Part shown: positions 6,792 through 14,606 of the stretch, piece by piece
How the letters are laid out: the number at the start of each line of letters is the position of its first letter
Numbering within the stretch: the first letter of the stretch is position 1
DNA from: a virus
Direction: 5' to 3' (one strand)
IMG/VR virus record: IMGVR_UViG_3300035698_003990
Location: 1-27,280 of that record
Length of the DNA stretch: 27,280 nt
Position numbers and translations under genes: made by a program
Notes under the pieces: model-generated
The model's input: the letters and a program-made list of their open reading frames with translations, nothing else
The model's database searches: none
Told to the model about the DNA's origin: nothing

Positions 6792-9020
6792 TTATTGGAA
6801 AAAACTACTAAGATCCGCTTTGTTTAAGTTGCCTAGCTCCCAAGGCTCCGCTACGGCTTGCCCCAAAAGATCAGCATTATTAAGCACCTCATCAATCTCC
6901 TCTTGTGTCGCACCAAGTTCTTTTAGTTTGGCTATTGCTTGATTTTCTGTAATTTTCTTAGCAACAATCGCTTTGGATATTATTTTAAATTCTTCACTTA
7001 GCCCCTCATAATCATTCCCAAAATCATCACCATAATCAAGGGAACTAGAACTAGAGCTAGATCTAGAGCCGCTACTAGGTATTCTAGTTTTTCCAAGCAA
7101 AATACTTTCTGTATTAAGCTCACCTGTTGTTTTATCTCTAGTAATTACATCTAAATAAACATCACCATTCGCTTCTGTTCGTTTTGATTGATGGACTTGA
7201 TCAAGAGTTTCAGAAGAAACCATCATCGCCTCTGCTAAGGATAAAGGAATTCCAGCTTGGACCGCAAGCTGATTAAATAGCATCTGATCCTCTGGCGCAA
7301 GATCATTAAACTCCTTCCCAGCATTTGCGCTAGTTAGGATCCCTAAGTTTGCTTTTGCCGCAGTCTGCTCTTGCGTTTCCTCCTTATCTATTAAATTGGA
7401 TAATTGAATAGCTTGATTAAACTGAGTATTGTATTGGTCCTGTGCATTCTGTATGTCTGTATTGTATGCGCCCATCATGGCTTCAAGAACACTATATTTT
7501 GCACTCAATTGGTTTGCAATGGAAGTCCTTTCGGCTACAAGATCCCGCCTTTGACGGCTATATTGTAATTCTTCTGCGGATTGCCTTTGTCTGATTCCCC
7601 TAACTGAAACCCTGCGATTCTCCTCCTCTGGCATAAGTGAAGAAAAATCCGCATCAAGTTTAGCAATATCCGCATCAACTCCCGCCAAAGAATCCTCCAG
7701 CATCCCCACGCCCAACTCTTTCCTTTGCTCTGCTAGTTTACCGGATGAAGACATTTGGGCCTCTGGCGCATTCGGCCCATTACCATTAAGAGCTTCAAGC
7801 AACTTCTTGGATAATTCAGCAGCGTTGGAAGTGTCGATTTTGGTTCCAGAATCCCCTATTGTTGTCGCTTCTGATTCTTGATTAGCGTTCGCTTCGTTGT
7901 TTATTTGATCTCTAAGATTTAATTCCGCTCCACCACCTGCACCTCCCGCACCCTCTGGCGCAGCTCCCCCGCTTTGCTTGTTGTATCTATCCCATAAGTA
8001 AAAAGCATTCTCTTGTATGCCTGTGGCTTTGCCGTTTTTATAAAGTGAAGTCCAAACCGGATCATCCTTTGACGGTGTAATTGCACCGCTTTTAATGGCT
8101 TCAAAAAGCTCACTTGCTTGCATGCTGCCGAAATCGGGTTGCCCACCTTGTCCGCTACCATCTGCACCAGCCCCCTCTACTCCAGCTCCTTGTTCTCCAG
8201 CACCACCAACTAAACTCCTCAAATAATCACCCTTTCTTTTATCAGCTTCACTACCCGGATTTTCCAAGTATCTTCTTAATACCGGGGAATCCTTTTTATA
8301 TGTTTTTCCACCAATTTTAATTACATCTGGTAATTGTGACGCAATATCATGATAACCCCATCCATTAAATTTACCCTTAACGCTTCCAACCTCACCACCC
8401 TCAAAATCCCCAGTTTCGGGATTGATCTTGAAAGTCTGTGGCTGTGACTGCCCTGTAGTTTGGCCGATGTAATCAACTGTTATATCGTTTGAACTTCCAC
8501 CCTTCAAAAATCCACCCATTTCTTTTACAAAGTCTTGCCCAAAATATTTAGCACCTCCAGCGATTCCCGCATTTATTCGATCAATAGCAGACGGATCAGC
8601 CCAGCTACCATACTTTGAAACTTGATCAGAGGCTCCCTTAATCCCTCCAGAAACTCGCTTTCTATATTCTGCAAGTTGCTCAGAGCCGGGTAATGAAATA
8701 CCGCCTTGCCCCTTATTAGCCAAATTCCCCGGCTGATATGCGTTTGCCAATTCCCCCAAATCCCTTTCAAACCCTTTCTCAAAAGACCCTGTGAAGCCTT
8801 TTGTATCGCTTTGATAAAAATCATCAACCTGCCCATAGCCGTAATTCAAGATTGAAGTGTAGGTTTGCTCCGGACTCCAGCCGTGAAGATCCTGCATATA
8901 CTTCGCCGTTGATCTCGCCTTTGGAGTTCGCGAAATCTTGTAACGATTATCAGCGTTCTCGTAGTTAAATGTAGACGCTGGCATATTTGCTCCATCTTCT
9001 GCTGTTGGTCTTCTTATCAT
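6792..9020 (-). CDS. 742-aa virion protein, probable second ejection protein
   Basis: There is no clear family. Residues 1-130 are Tyr/Gly/Asn-rich. A Gly/Ala/Gln-rich linker region lies around 255-375. A long charged coiled-coil-like helix covers about 410-545, with a run of Gln, Arg and Glu heptads near VRGIRQRQSAEELQYSRQRR. A Ser-rich tract (about 648-660) then leads to a C-terminal helical domain with DEVLNNADLLGQ. It ends 9 nt before the 1654-aa gene starts, so the two are almost certainly co-transcribed and perhaps co-packaged. The composition suits an internal, extended protein. A role as tail needle or tape-measure-like protein is possible but less likely given the podovirus-like gene order. 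Confidence 0.55.
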   Translation of the reverse strand: MIRRPTAEDGANMPASTFNYENADNRYKISRTPKARSTAKYMQDLHGWSPEQTYTSILNYGYGQVDDFYQSDTKGFTGSFEKGFERDLGELANAYQPGNLANKGQGGISLPGSEQLAEYRKRVSGGIKGASDQVSKYGSWADPSAIDRINAGIAGGAKYFGQDFVKEMGGFLKGGSSNDITVDYIGQTTGQSQPQTFKINPETGDFEGGEVGSVKGKFNGWGYHDIASQLPDVIKIGGKTYKKDSPVLRRYLENPGSEADKRKGDYLRSLVGGAGEQGAGVEGAGADGSGQGGQPDFGSMQASELFEAIKSGAITPSKDDPVWTSLYKNGKATGIQENAFYLWDRYNKQSGGAAPEGAGGAGGGAELNLRDQINNEANANQESEATTIGDSGTKIDTSNAAELSKKLLEALNGNGPNAPEAQMSSSGKLAEQRKELGVGMLEDSLAGVDADIAKLDADFSSLMPEEENRRVSVRGIRQRQSAEELQYSRQRRDLVAERTSIANQLSAKYSVLEAMMGAYNTDIQNAQDQYNTQFNQAIQLSNLIDKEETQEQTAAKANLGILTSANAGKEFNDLAPEDQMLFNQLAVQAGIPLSLAEAMMVSSETLDQVHQSKRTEANGDVYLDVITRDKTTGELNTESILLGKTRIPSSGSRSSSSSSSLDYGDDFGNDYEGLSEEFKIISKAIVAKKITENQAIAKLKELGATQEEIDEVLNNADLLGQAVAEPWELGNLNKADLSSFFQ

Positions 9021-9036
9021 GTTAAATATTGTTAAG

Positions 9037-9177
9037 TTATTTTTTAATTATTTTTTCTATTTTGGATACTCTGTCCTCTAATTCGTTTAGCATATTTACA
9101 ACCGAAGCCCTATATGTATCACCTAGCACAGTCTTGTTTTCCTTAATTTTATCCATGTAGTCTTTAAGTTTTTTCAT
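9037..9177 (-). CDS. 46-aa coiled-coil protein
   Basis: A short frame begins with ATG at 9177, sharing the A of the preceding TAA (TAATG), and ends in TAA at 9037-9039. It encodes a Lys/Glu-rich peptide. The second half (NELEDRVSKIEKIIKK) has clean heptad spacing of Leu, Val and Ile, typical of a small coiled coil. The one-base overlap with the tail fiber and the 16-nt gap to the next gene support a real, translationally coupled gene. It could be a trimerisation or assembly helper for the fiber; that is inference. Confidence 0.6.
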   Translation of the reverse strand: MKKLKDYMDKIKENKTVLGDTYRASVVNMLNELEDRVSKIEKIIKK

Positions 9178-11321
9178 TATGCAAAGAAGTTATTGATACC
9201 TATATAGTAATTATCCGTTGCAGTACCACCTCCAGAAGTACCTAAGACAGCATTATACGCTACACTATTACCCATAGAAGAACCACCTGACCCCCCAGAC
9301 CCACGGCCTTCGAGAGAACCAGTTCCCTTTGCACCACTACCGCCACCAAAAGTGCCAGCAGCTCCACCATTAGCTCCTGCTTGAGTAGTTCCTCCTGCTC
9401 CACCTCCTGCTCCACCACCAGACCAATCATTAGGAGTACCAGCAACACTCCCACTCCCACCGCCAGCCCCACCTTTCGTATATATATCTCCAGTATTTGC
9501 AGTAATCTTATTGTACAATACAACTACTGTACCAGAAGCACCTCCTCCACCTCCTCCACCACTCCCACCACGAGCATTGTCTGGAGTCCCATTGCGTTTA
9601 GCAATTAGCCCATCCCCACCGTCTGTGCCAGAAACATCTACTGTACCAGAGAAGTCTAAATACCCCCCACAAAATAGTAATAATCCAGCTCCACCAGCTC
9701 CACCAGCTCCACCATCTCCACCAGTATTTCCAGCCAGAACAGTGATACCAGCACCCCCTCCTCCACCGCCAGATCCAGCAAAAACTCTTATCCTATTTTC
9801 GATAAGTTTAAGCAATGTTGTTGAATAATAGGTAGCACTTGTTACTGCTGCACCTCCAGTACCAGAAGTTCCAGTTGCAATAGTAGTAGCTCCAACACCT
9901 CTTTCGCCTCTGGTATCTGTATCATCTATGTTTAATCCATTATTACCTGATGTTCCACTTACTTGTGTACCACCTCCAGCACCAGTAGCCCCATCGCCAC
10001 CAGCTCCTCCCATTCCTGAAGCATCTAAATCTCCAGCAATAGTAACATCTCCCTGTGATCTAATCATTATAATTGTTCCGTTTGGATGAGGGTTTTCAAA
10101 ATTAACAGTTGCTCCACTAGAAATCCCTATCTCAGTATAATTTTTAATAACTGCCTGCTCATTATTAAGATCAATAGTTGTAGTACCAGTAGTTACATTC
10201 AATGCTCCATCGCTACCATCTCCACCAAAATATCCACTAGTACCAACAGCAATACCATTTATCACCATGTTTCCACTAACATCGTCATACATCGCATATT
10301 GCCCAGCCGAATAATTACCCATAAATACACCATAAGTGTCTGCAACATTACCTCCTATGCCATTTAGGTTTCCTATCCTTACTCTTTCTGAGTAGTCGCT
10401 ATATAGTAGTCCTGTTCTTGAGAATACGGAATAGTAAGGTGCATTCAGACCCTCACCAACCATCTTCAACCAACCACCCGAATAAGCAGCCGCCCCATCT
10501 GATGAGCCCTCTTTCGTGATAGTAGTTCCAGCCTTCCAGATAGGATTAGTGTCGGCCGCAAAGCTATCTGCCAAATCTCTTGTAACTGTATATATAGGAG
10601 CGGAAGTGATATTTGTAATTCGTAAGTGCTCTTCTTGTATTCCCAAGGCTGTCACCGCACGGATCACTATCATATCATTCACCGCCCAAGTAGTTGTGCC
10701 TTTTGTTTTAAGCGTAGAAGCGTCTAAAGCAGTCATATCAATATCCAGAACATCGCTATTTGAAACAAGAACCTGCCCGCAAATTGTAGCGATCACATCA
10801 TTCATAAAAGTTGATCCCCTCATAATCCCCCTAGAAATAAGATTCTGTGCTTCGATCACCTCCGGTGAAACACTAAACCCACTAGATCCAGAAGCATAAT
10901 TATCAGAGAATATTGTTCGCGTAGGCCCATCGAGTGTGATGTTTGGCCCAGCAGCTACCCCCAGCCTTATTAGTTGATTGTCGGCATCGATTAGAATTGT
11001 TGCCAAGTCCCGCGTTGCGCCACCAGAGAATATTGCACCCGGCCCAATATCCCAGCCTCCAATTATTCCCCCAAAAGCCTTTATCAAACCTTCGGCTGTT
11101 AATTGCCAGCCCTGCACATCAAGCTCAAAAGCATTTGATTCCAGCAACCCCGGCCTAACCACAACCCCAATCGCCTTTAGCATAGCCTTTAGTTGGGTAA
11201 CACTAAATTTTTGATTAACCGAATCTCCAGAAGCGGAGAAGCTTTTGGGCCTTTCCCCTTTCATGTTAGGATCTTCAAGGGCCGGTGGACCGGGAAGCGG
11301 ATTGTAAGGGATCTCTGGCAT
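9177..11321 (-). CDS. tail fiber with a glycine-rich C-terminal domain
   Basis: A 714-aa protein. The N-terminal part (1-60) is Pro-rich and likely attaches to the tail. Residues 60-390 hold beta-rich fiber sequence with motifs such as NQLIRLGVAAG and SGNMVINGIAVG, seen in trimeric phage fibers. From about 405 the phrase FENPHPNGTIIMIRSQGDV introduces a very Gly-rich domain (about 431-700) with many GGAGG/GGGGG runs. These are compatible with polyglycine-II helices like those in adhesins of the T4/S16 gp38 type. From memory similar sequences are common in phages of uncultured small-genome bacteria. An AACC lies only 3 nt before the ATG. The domain probably binds the host surface. Confidence 0.75.
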   Translation of the reverse strand: MPEIPYNPLPGPPALEDPNMKGERPKSFSASGDSVNQKFSVTQLKAMLKAIGVVVRPGLLESNAFELDVQGWQLTAEGLIKAFGGIIGGWDIGPGAIFSGGATRDLATILIDADNQLIRLGVAAGPNITLDGPTRTIFSDNYASGSSGFSVSPEVIEAQNLISRGIMRGSTFMNDVIATICGQVLVSNSDVLDIDMTALDASTLKTKGTTTWAVNDMIVIRAVTALGIQEEHLRITNITSAPIYTVTRDLADSFAADTNPIWKAGTTITKEGSSDGAAAYSGGWLKMVGEGLNAPYYSVFSRTGLLYSDYSERVRIGNLNGIGGNVADTYGVFMGNYSAGQYAMYDDVSGNMVINGIAVGTSGYFGGDGSDGALNVTTGTTTIDLNNEQAVIKNYTEIGISSGATVNFENPHPNGTIIMIRSQGDVTIAGDLDASGMGGAGGDGATGAGGGTQVSGTSGNNGLNIDDTDTRGERGVGATTIATGTSGTGGAAVTSATYYSTTLLKLIENRIRVFAGSGGGGGGAGITVLAGNTGGDGGAGGAGGAGLLLFCGGYLDFSGTVDVSGTDGGDGLIAKRNGTPDNARGGSGGGGGGGASGTVVVLYNKITANTGDIYTKGGAGGGSGSVAGTPNDWSGGGAGGGAGGTTQAGANGGAAGTFGGGSGAKGTGSLEGRGSGGSGGSSMGNSVAYNAVLGTSGGGTATDNYYIGINNFFA

Positions 11322-11333
11322 AGTGGTTATTTA

Positions 11334-12743
11334 TTAAATATCCGTACCAATCGCCTCAATTGAAGGGCAAGTGTTAGCGGAAACAGTAAAGGTCATTTTA
11401 ATTTGCAAACTACCAATCGCAGAAACACCTAGCTGTGACTCGATCTTGTTCATGGTCACATCAGTCACCGGGGTCATTTCTACATAAGTCGCACCATTTA
11501 CGGAATAGAAGAAAACAACTCCTGTGCTTGCTGGAAGGCTATTGTATAGAGCATAAACGCTCCTTAAAGTCTTTTTAATATCTCTTTTATCTTGATTAAG
11601 CATCATTGTTTCTAGGTAGGCGGAAGTGTATTTGTTTGAATAATCAAGCTTGTCTACCCCATAAGCAGCTCCATCTTTCCACGCTATATAAACATCAAAG
11701 TCGGAAACAATTACTGCGCCAATCTCTATGCTCGCCGTTTTTGCCTGTGAAATTACATAGGATAGATCAAGCACCTTCCTGTAATCCCTTGAATAAGAGC
11801 CTAGGGAATAAACCCCTTGCTTGGCTGGATTCCCTGCAACATTGGAAAAGCCAAAAATCGGCACTCCTTTTAGGTTTGAGGTTGAGCCGGGATGAACAAT
11901 CCCATTTTGTGAGCTTGAATACTCACCGGGGATCCTTTTAAAAGATGAAAGATATTGGCCGTCATAATAATAAATATTCCCGGACTTCCCAGCATTCACA
12001 TAAATATAATTATCATCCCTAATAAACGCATTTATCCCAGATTCCTCAATCGGATCAGAAGTATTCCATGATGGAGAAACTGTATCCCATCGAATAATCT
12101 CCGTCCTGTTTACCGTATCAGCCACATAAGTGCCAATCAGCAAATCTATATCATAAGGTATCATCGTTTTAATCCTGTGTGGATCAGTTAAATCAAGCAC
12201 ATTTGCATTAAACACTCCGGCTTCATCCACTTGCGCCACTTGGTTTCCATCACCAATAAACAAGGTCAAATCCTGTATAGCCATTGGATGAAATTCCGCA
12301 TCAGTAATATCAAAAGTTGCCCAATCCAAATCTACTGCCGCACCAGCCCAAGCATCATCAGCACCGGCTACTGTAACCCTGTGTAGTCGGCTTTGAGTGG
12401 CCCAATAAATATACCCATTATATTCAAAAGCACCTAAACATCCATGCCCGCCTGCCGCCGCAACTGTTGTATAGGCCAAAGAGTAAGCTCCAGTCGATTC
12501 TTTCCTAGCCCAAATCTTTCCATCAGTAGAACTAAAAAAGAACTTGTACCCATTTGAACAAGAAAATCCCTCCTTACAAAAAGCCGTAACCACCGCAGCA
12601 CTATCCTTTGCGAGCTTCTGATGAACCTTTAGGATTCCGGGGGTGCTATGGCCGTCTACCCCCACACATTCTGCAAAACTGCCCGCAATTCCTGAGAATT
12701 TTGAGTCCGCTATTCCTCCAAAGTTTCCGTTCCATATAAGCAT
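11334..12743 (-). CDS. tail nozzle / tubular protein B-like (beta-propeller)
   Basis: A 469-aa protein made of short beta-strands with repeating Trp/Tyr-ended units such as DGKIWARKE, NGYIYWATQSRLHRV and SGNIYYYDGQYLSS. It also has IGTYVADTVNRTEIIRWD, a pattern expected for propeller blades. It sits directly after the adaptor candidate and before the fiber, the same place as T7 gp12 (tubular protein B) or P22 gp10. The C-terminal 100 residues form a separate beta domain (ASTGVVFFYSVNGATYVEM). The role as nozzle or stabilisation protein is inferred from order and fold pattern, not from strong sequence identity. Confidence 0.65.
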   Translation of the reverse strand: MLIWNGNFGGIADSKFSGIAGSFAECVGVDGHSTPGILKVHQKLAKDSAAVVTAFCKEGFSCSNGYKFFFSSTDGKIWARKESTGAYSLAYTTVAAAGGHGCLGAFEYNGYIYWATQSRLHRVTVAGADDAWAGAAVDLDWATFDITDAEFHPMAIQDLTLFIGDGNQVAQVDEAGVFNANVLDLTDPHRIKTMIPYDIDLLIGTYVADTVNRTEIIRWDTVSPSWNTSDPIEESGINAFIRDDNYIYVNAGKSGNIYYYDGQYLSSFKRIPGEYSSSQNGIVHPGSTSNLKGVPIFGFSNVAGNPAKQGVYSLGSYSRDYRKVLDLSYVISQAKTASIEIGAVIVSDFDVYIAWKDGAAYGVDKLDYSNKYTSAYLETMMLNQDKRDIKKTLRSVYALYNSLPASTGVVFFYSVNGATYVEMTPVTDVTMNKIESQLGVSAIGSLQIKMTFTVSANTCPSIEAIGTDI

Positions 12744-12761
12744 TTTGCATAAATTAAATAA

Positions 12762-13484
12762 TTAGTATTCCCATCCATCGTCACCAAACTCATTAGCCGG
12801 AGGCAATTCCCCAATAATCTCCTCAGAGTTATCCATAGAACCAAGAGCATCGAGAGCAATTTGAAGATCATTCGGATAATTCTGCTCCATTGGCGATAAA
12901 GGCAACGGTATAGACTGTGCGCCCTTGTAAGCAATTGACACCCGCCTTGCGAGCAATTCATGGAATTGTCTAGGGAAGCCGAAGGTTGTAGCAGAGGGGT
13001 CTTCTGTGAGGTCGTCTGTGGCTGTTAAGTTGGCAAGATCCGCAGGGAATATGTGCGCCCACATCCTTATTCCCTCCGTAACATCAACAATAGTGCCAGA
13101 AAGGATTAAAAGGTTTCTTCTCCTTATTACATAGGCAAAGCCGTCTTTCTCGTTTGTAAATTGATTAACAATCTCTGATTCAGTTTCGGACTTCAAATAG
13201 CCTTTTAGTGCCTTGGCCGGTTGTCGTGCGCTAGAGGCATCAAATTTTATTGTAACTTTCTGGATTTTGTTTAGAAGATCATCCCCAATTGCATACTCCC
13301 TCTGGTCCGCTACTAGATCAGTAAGCGTAGGGATTAAGAAGAAATTAGCATTCTTTTCCTCGATCATAGAAGCAATCTCGTCTTTGAAAAGATTAACATA
13401 AATTAGTTTATTCGCAGGGGTGAAGGTAATATCGTTCGTTCCGCAATATAAGTTGATCAGATCATTTAAGCCTTTTGCAGTCAT
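12762..13484 (-). CDS. head-to-tail adaptor / tubular protein A-like
   Basis: A 240-aa protein. An N-terminal helical half (residues 1-45, NDLINLYCGTND and the following helix with FKDEIASMIEEKN) leads into a beta-barrel part. The typical adaptor phrase FFLIPTLTDLVADQREYAIGD and the later FPRQFHELLARRVSIAYKGAQ match the layout of podovirus adaptors (T7 gp11, P22 gp4), which bind the portal and carry the nozzle. It precedes the nozzle candidate by 18 nt. The C-terminus is acidic (last 15 residues). Its place between membrane proteins and nozzle is slightly unusual because the adaptor is not next to the portal. Confidence 0.65.
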   Translation of the reverse strand: MTAKGLNDLINLYCGTNDITFTPANKLIYVNLFKDEIASMIEEKNANFFLIPTLTDLVADQREYAIGDDLLNKIQKVTIKFDASSARQPAKALKGYLKSETESEIVNQFTNEKDGFAYVIRRRNLLILSGTIVDVTEGIRMWAHIFPADLANLTATDDLTEDPSATTFGFPRQFHELLARRVSIAYKGAQSIPLPLSPMEQNYPNDLQIALDALGSMDNSEEIIGELPPANEFGDDGWEY

Positions 13485-13485
13485 A

Positions 13486-13731
13486 TTATTGTTTTGTTAG
13501 TAATGCTTTTATTTCCGCAATCGCTTCCTTTAGTGTCACAATATCCACTTCCATATTTCCTATACTGGCCTGTATGTGGGTTAAGTGGTTTCCCTCTATG
13601 GTGTCGAGTCTTTGATTGTTTAAGGCAATCCCCTTGTCGAGCTTTGTTCCAAATAAAACTACTGTGACAACAATACTCATAACGGTAATGCCTATCCTTA
13701 AAGCCTCAATGTGCCACTTAACATCGTTCAT
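13486..13731 (-). CDS. XhlA-like membrane protein with coiled coil
   Basis: An 81-aa protein. A transmembrane helix at about 12-28 (RIGITVMSIVVTVVLFG) is followed by an amphipathic coiled-coil helix (KLDKGIALNNQRLDTIEGN onward, to 81) with a regular Leu/Ile pattern. Hemolysin XhlA-type proteins and some holin partners or i-spanins have this build. The ATG at 13731 overlaps the TAA of the holin candidate by one base (TAATG), and AACC lies 8 nt upstream, so the pair is likely coupled in translation. The function is inferred from topology. Confidence 0.6.
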   Translation of the reverse strand: MNDVKWHIEALRIGITVMSIVVTVVLFGTKLDKGIALNNQRLDTIEGNHLTHIQASIGNMEVDIVTLKEAIAEIKALLTKQ

Positions 13732-13961
13732 TATTTTTTGGTTGTGTTTAAATATTTTGTAATCCTTGCAACTCCCAAACCAATCGCTACTGTAATCATA
13801 TTATCCGGATTCCACGCAGTAAGCACTTGTACCAAATAATCACCAGAACCAGCAATTAACTGAGCAAAAGCACCCCAATAAATCGCTTTCATGTGCTTGC
13901 TTGTAAGGAAATCAAAAGCCGTAGTGTACGCTTTGCCTAGCATTTCTTTTACTTTTTCCAT
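13731..13961 (-). CDS. probable holin
   Basis: A 76-aa protein with a charged N-terminus, then two moderately hydrophobic segments (about 23-48, KAIYWGAFAQLIAGSGDYLV; and about 53-66, NMITVAIGLGVARITKY) and a basic C-terminus. Small size, two helices and a coupled coiled-coil membrane neighbour fit a class II-like holin. It is 2 nt after the TAA of... the next upstream gene's stop at 13964. The endolysin candidate is far away at 793-1458, so the lysis functions are split. Without a family match this stays moderate. Confidence 0.5.
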   Translation of the reverse strand: MEKVKEMLGKAYTTAFDFLTSKHMKAIYWGAFAQLIAGSGDYLVQVLTAWNPDNMITVAIGLGVARITKYLNTTKK

Positions 13962-13963
13962 AA

Positions 13964-14452
13964 TTATTTGATTAAATTATAAATTCTTTCATCCATAGTA
14001 TCGCCTTCTAAAGTGCAATCTTCTCCACATTCAAGAGTTGCTAACTCTACCGCAAACTGTAACTGGAAATTGAAATCACTCCCCATTTTTGTACTATCAA
14101 ATTTCTTCTCCTTTGTGTCGTATTTGGCAACAAGATCAGCTTCTAAGTCTTTCCTTTTGACTTCATCGTTCTTTGCCACTAGATCAAGATAAACATAATC
14201 CTCTTTTGTTGTTTCGTTCTTTTTAAATTTATCTTCTTCTCTGGTCCAGTCTGACCCCATCTGCTCTAGTGTGGCGCAATAGTAGTTGTCACCATCCTCA
14301 TACTGAACATATTTGCCGTCACAAGCTTCAAGCTTTACTTCTTCATACGACCTAGGCTCATCAACATCATCGCCCAGGTTTGAAATGCCCAATGTACCAA
14401 CTATTCCAAGTGCAAGTGTTATAGCTCCTATTGTTGTAGTTTTCAAATCCAT
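13964..14452 (-). CDS. exported, cysteine-containing membrane-anchored protein
   Basis: A 162-aa protein of unknown function. Residues 8-24 (IGAITLALGIVGTLGIS) form an uncleaved signal anchor. The rest is acidic and polar and contains two Cys pairs, one around 46-62 (EACDGKYV...YYC) and one near 141-145 (LECGEDC). These could form disulfides outside the cytoplasm. I chose ATG at 14452 because the longer frame begins with GTG at 14488 and would add a basic stretch before the anchor. The neighbours are also membrane or exported proteins, so this may be part of an envelope module (spanin-like or superinfection exclusion). No signature decides it. Confidence 0.6.
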   Translation of the reverse strand: MDLKTTTIGAITLALGIVGTLGISNLGDDVDEPRSYEEVKLEACDGKYVQYEDGDNYYCATLEQMGSDWTREEDKFKKNETTKEDYVYLDLVAKNDEVKRKDLEADLVAKYDTKEKKFDSTKMGSDFNFQLQFAVELATLECGEDCTLEGDTMDERIYNLIK

Positions 14453-14501
14453 AAATTTGTTTTTTATAAAGTTACATCTTCGACCCACTACTTAATTTTG
14501 T

Positions 14502-14597
14502 TTAGCCTTTAGGGGTGTGTTCGTAGAAATCAATTGTTGTGCTCGCCCTAATGTTGTCAGCGTCGGCAATTAGCCAATTTTTGAATTTTTTAAACAT
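14502..14597 (-). CDS. 31-aa small protein
   Basis: A short frame runs from ATG at 14597, 9 nt after the TAA of the signal-peptide fiber gene, to TAA at 14502-14504. It encodes a basic, aromatic N-terminus (MFKKFKNWLIAD) and an ordinary soluble remainder ending HTPKG. It fills a spacer that would otherwise be unusually long for this operon. There is no AACC motif or Shine-Dalgarno. It could be a real small protein or chance coding. Confidence 0.35.
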   Translation of the reverse strand: MFKKFKNWLIADADNIRASTTIDFYEHTPKG

Positions 14598-14606
14598 ATT
14601 TTTAAA

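Noticed and set aside
9381-9828. Plus-strand Ser/Pro-rich frames opposite the fiber tip
   Set aside because: They are antisense images of the glycine-rich repeat (GGT/GGA read as Pro, Thr and Ser) and have no family or promoter.
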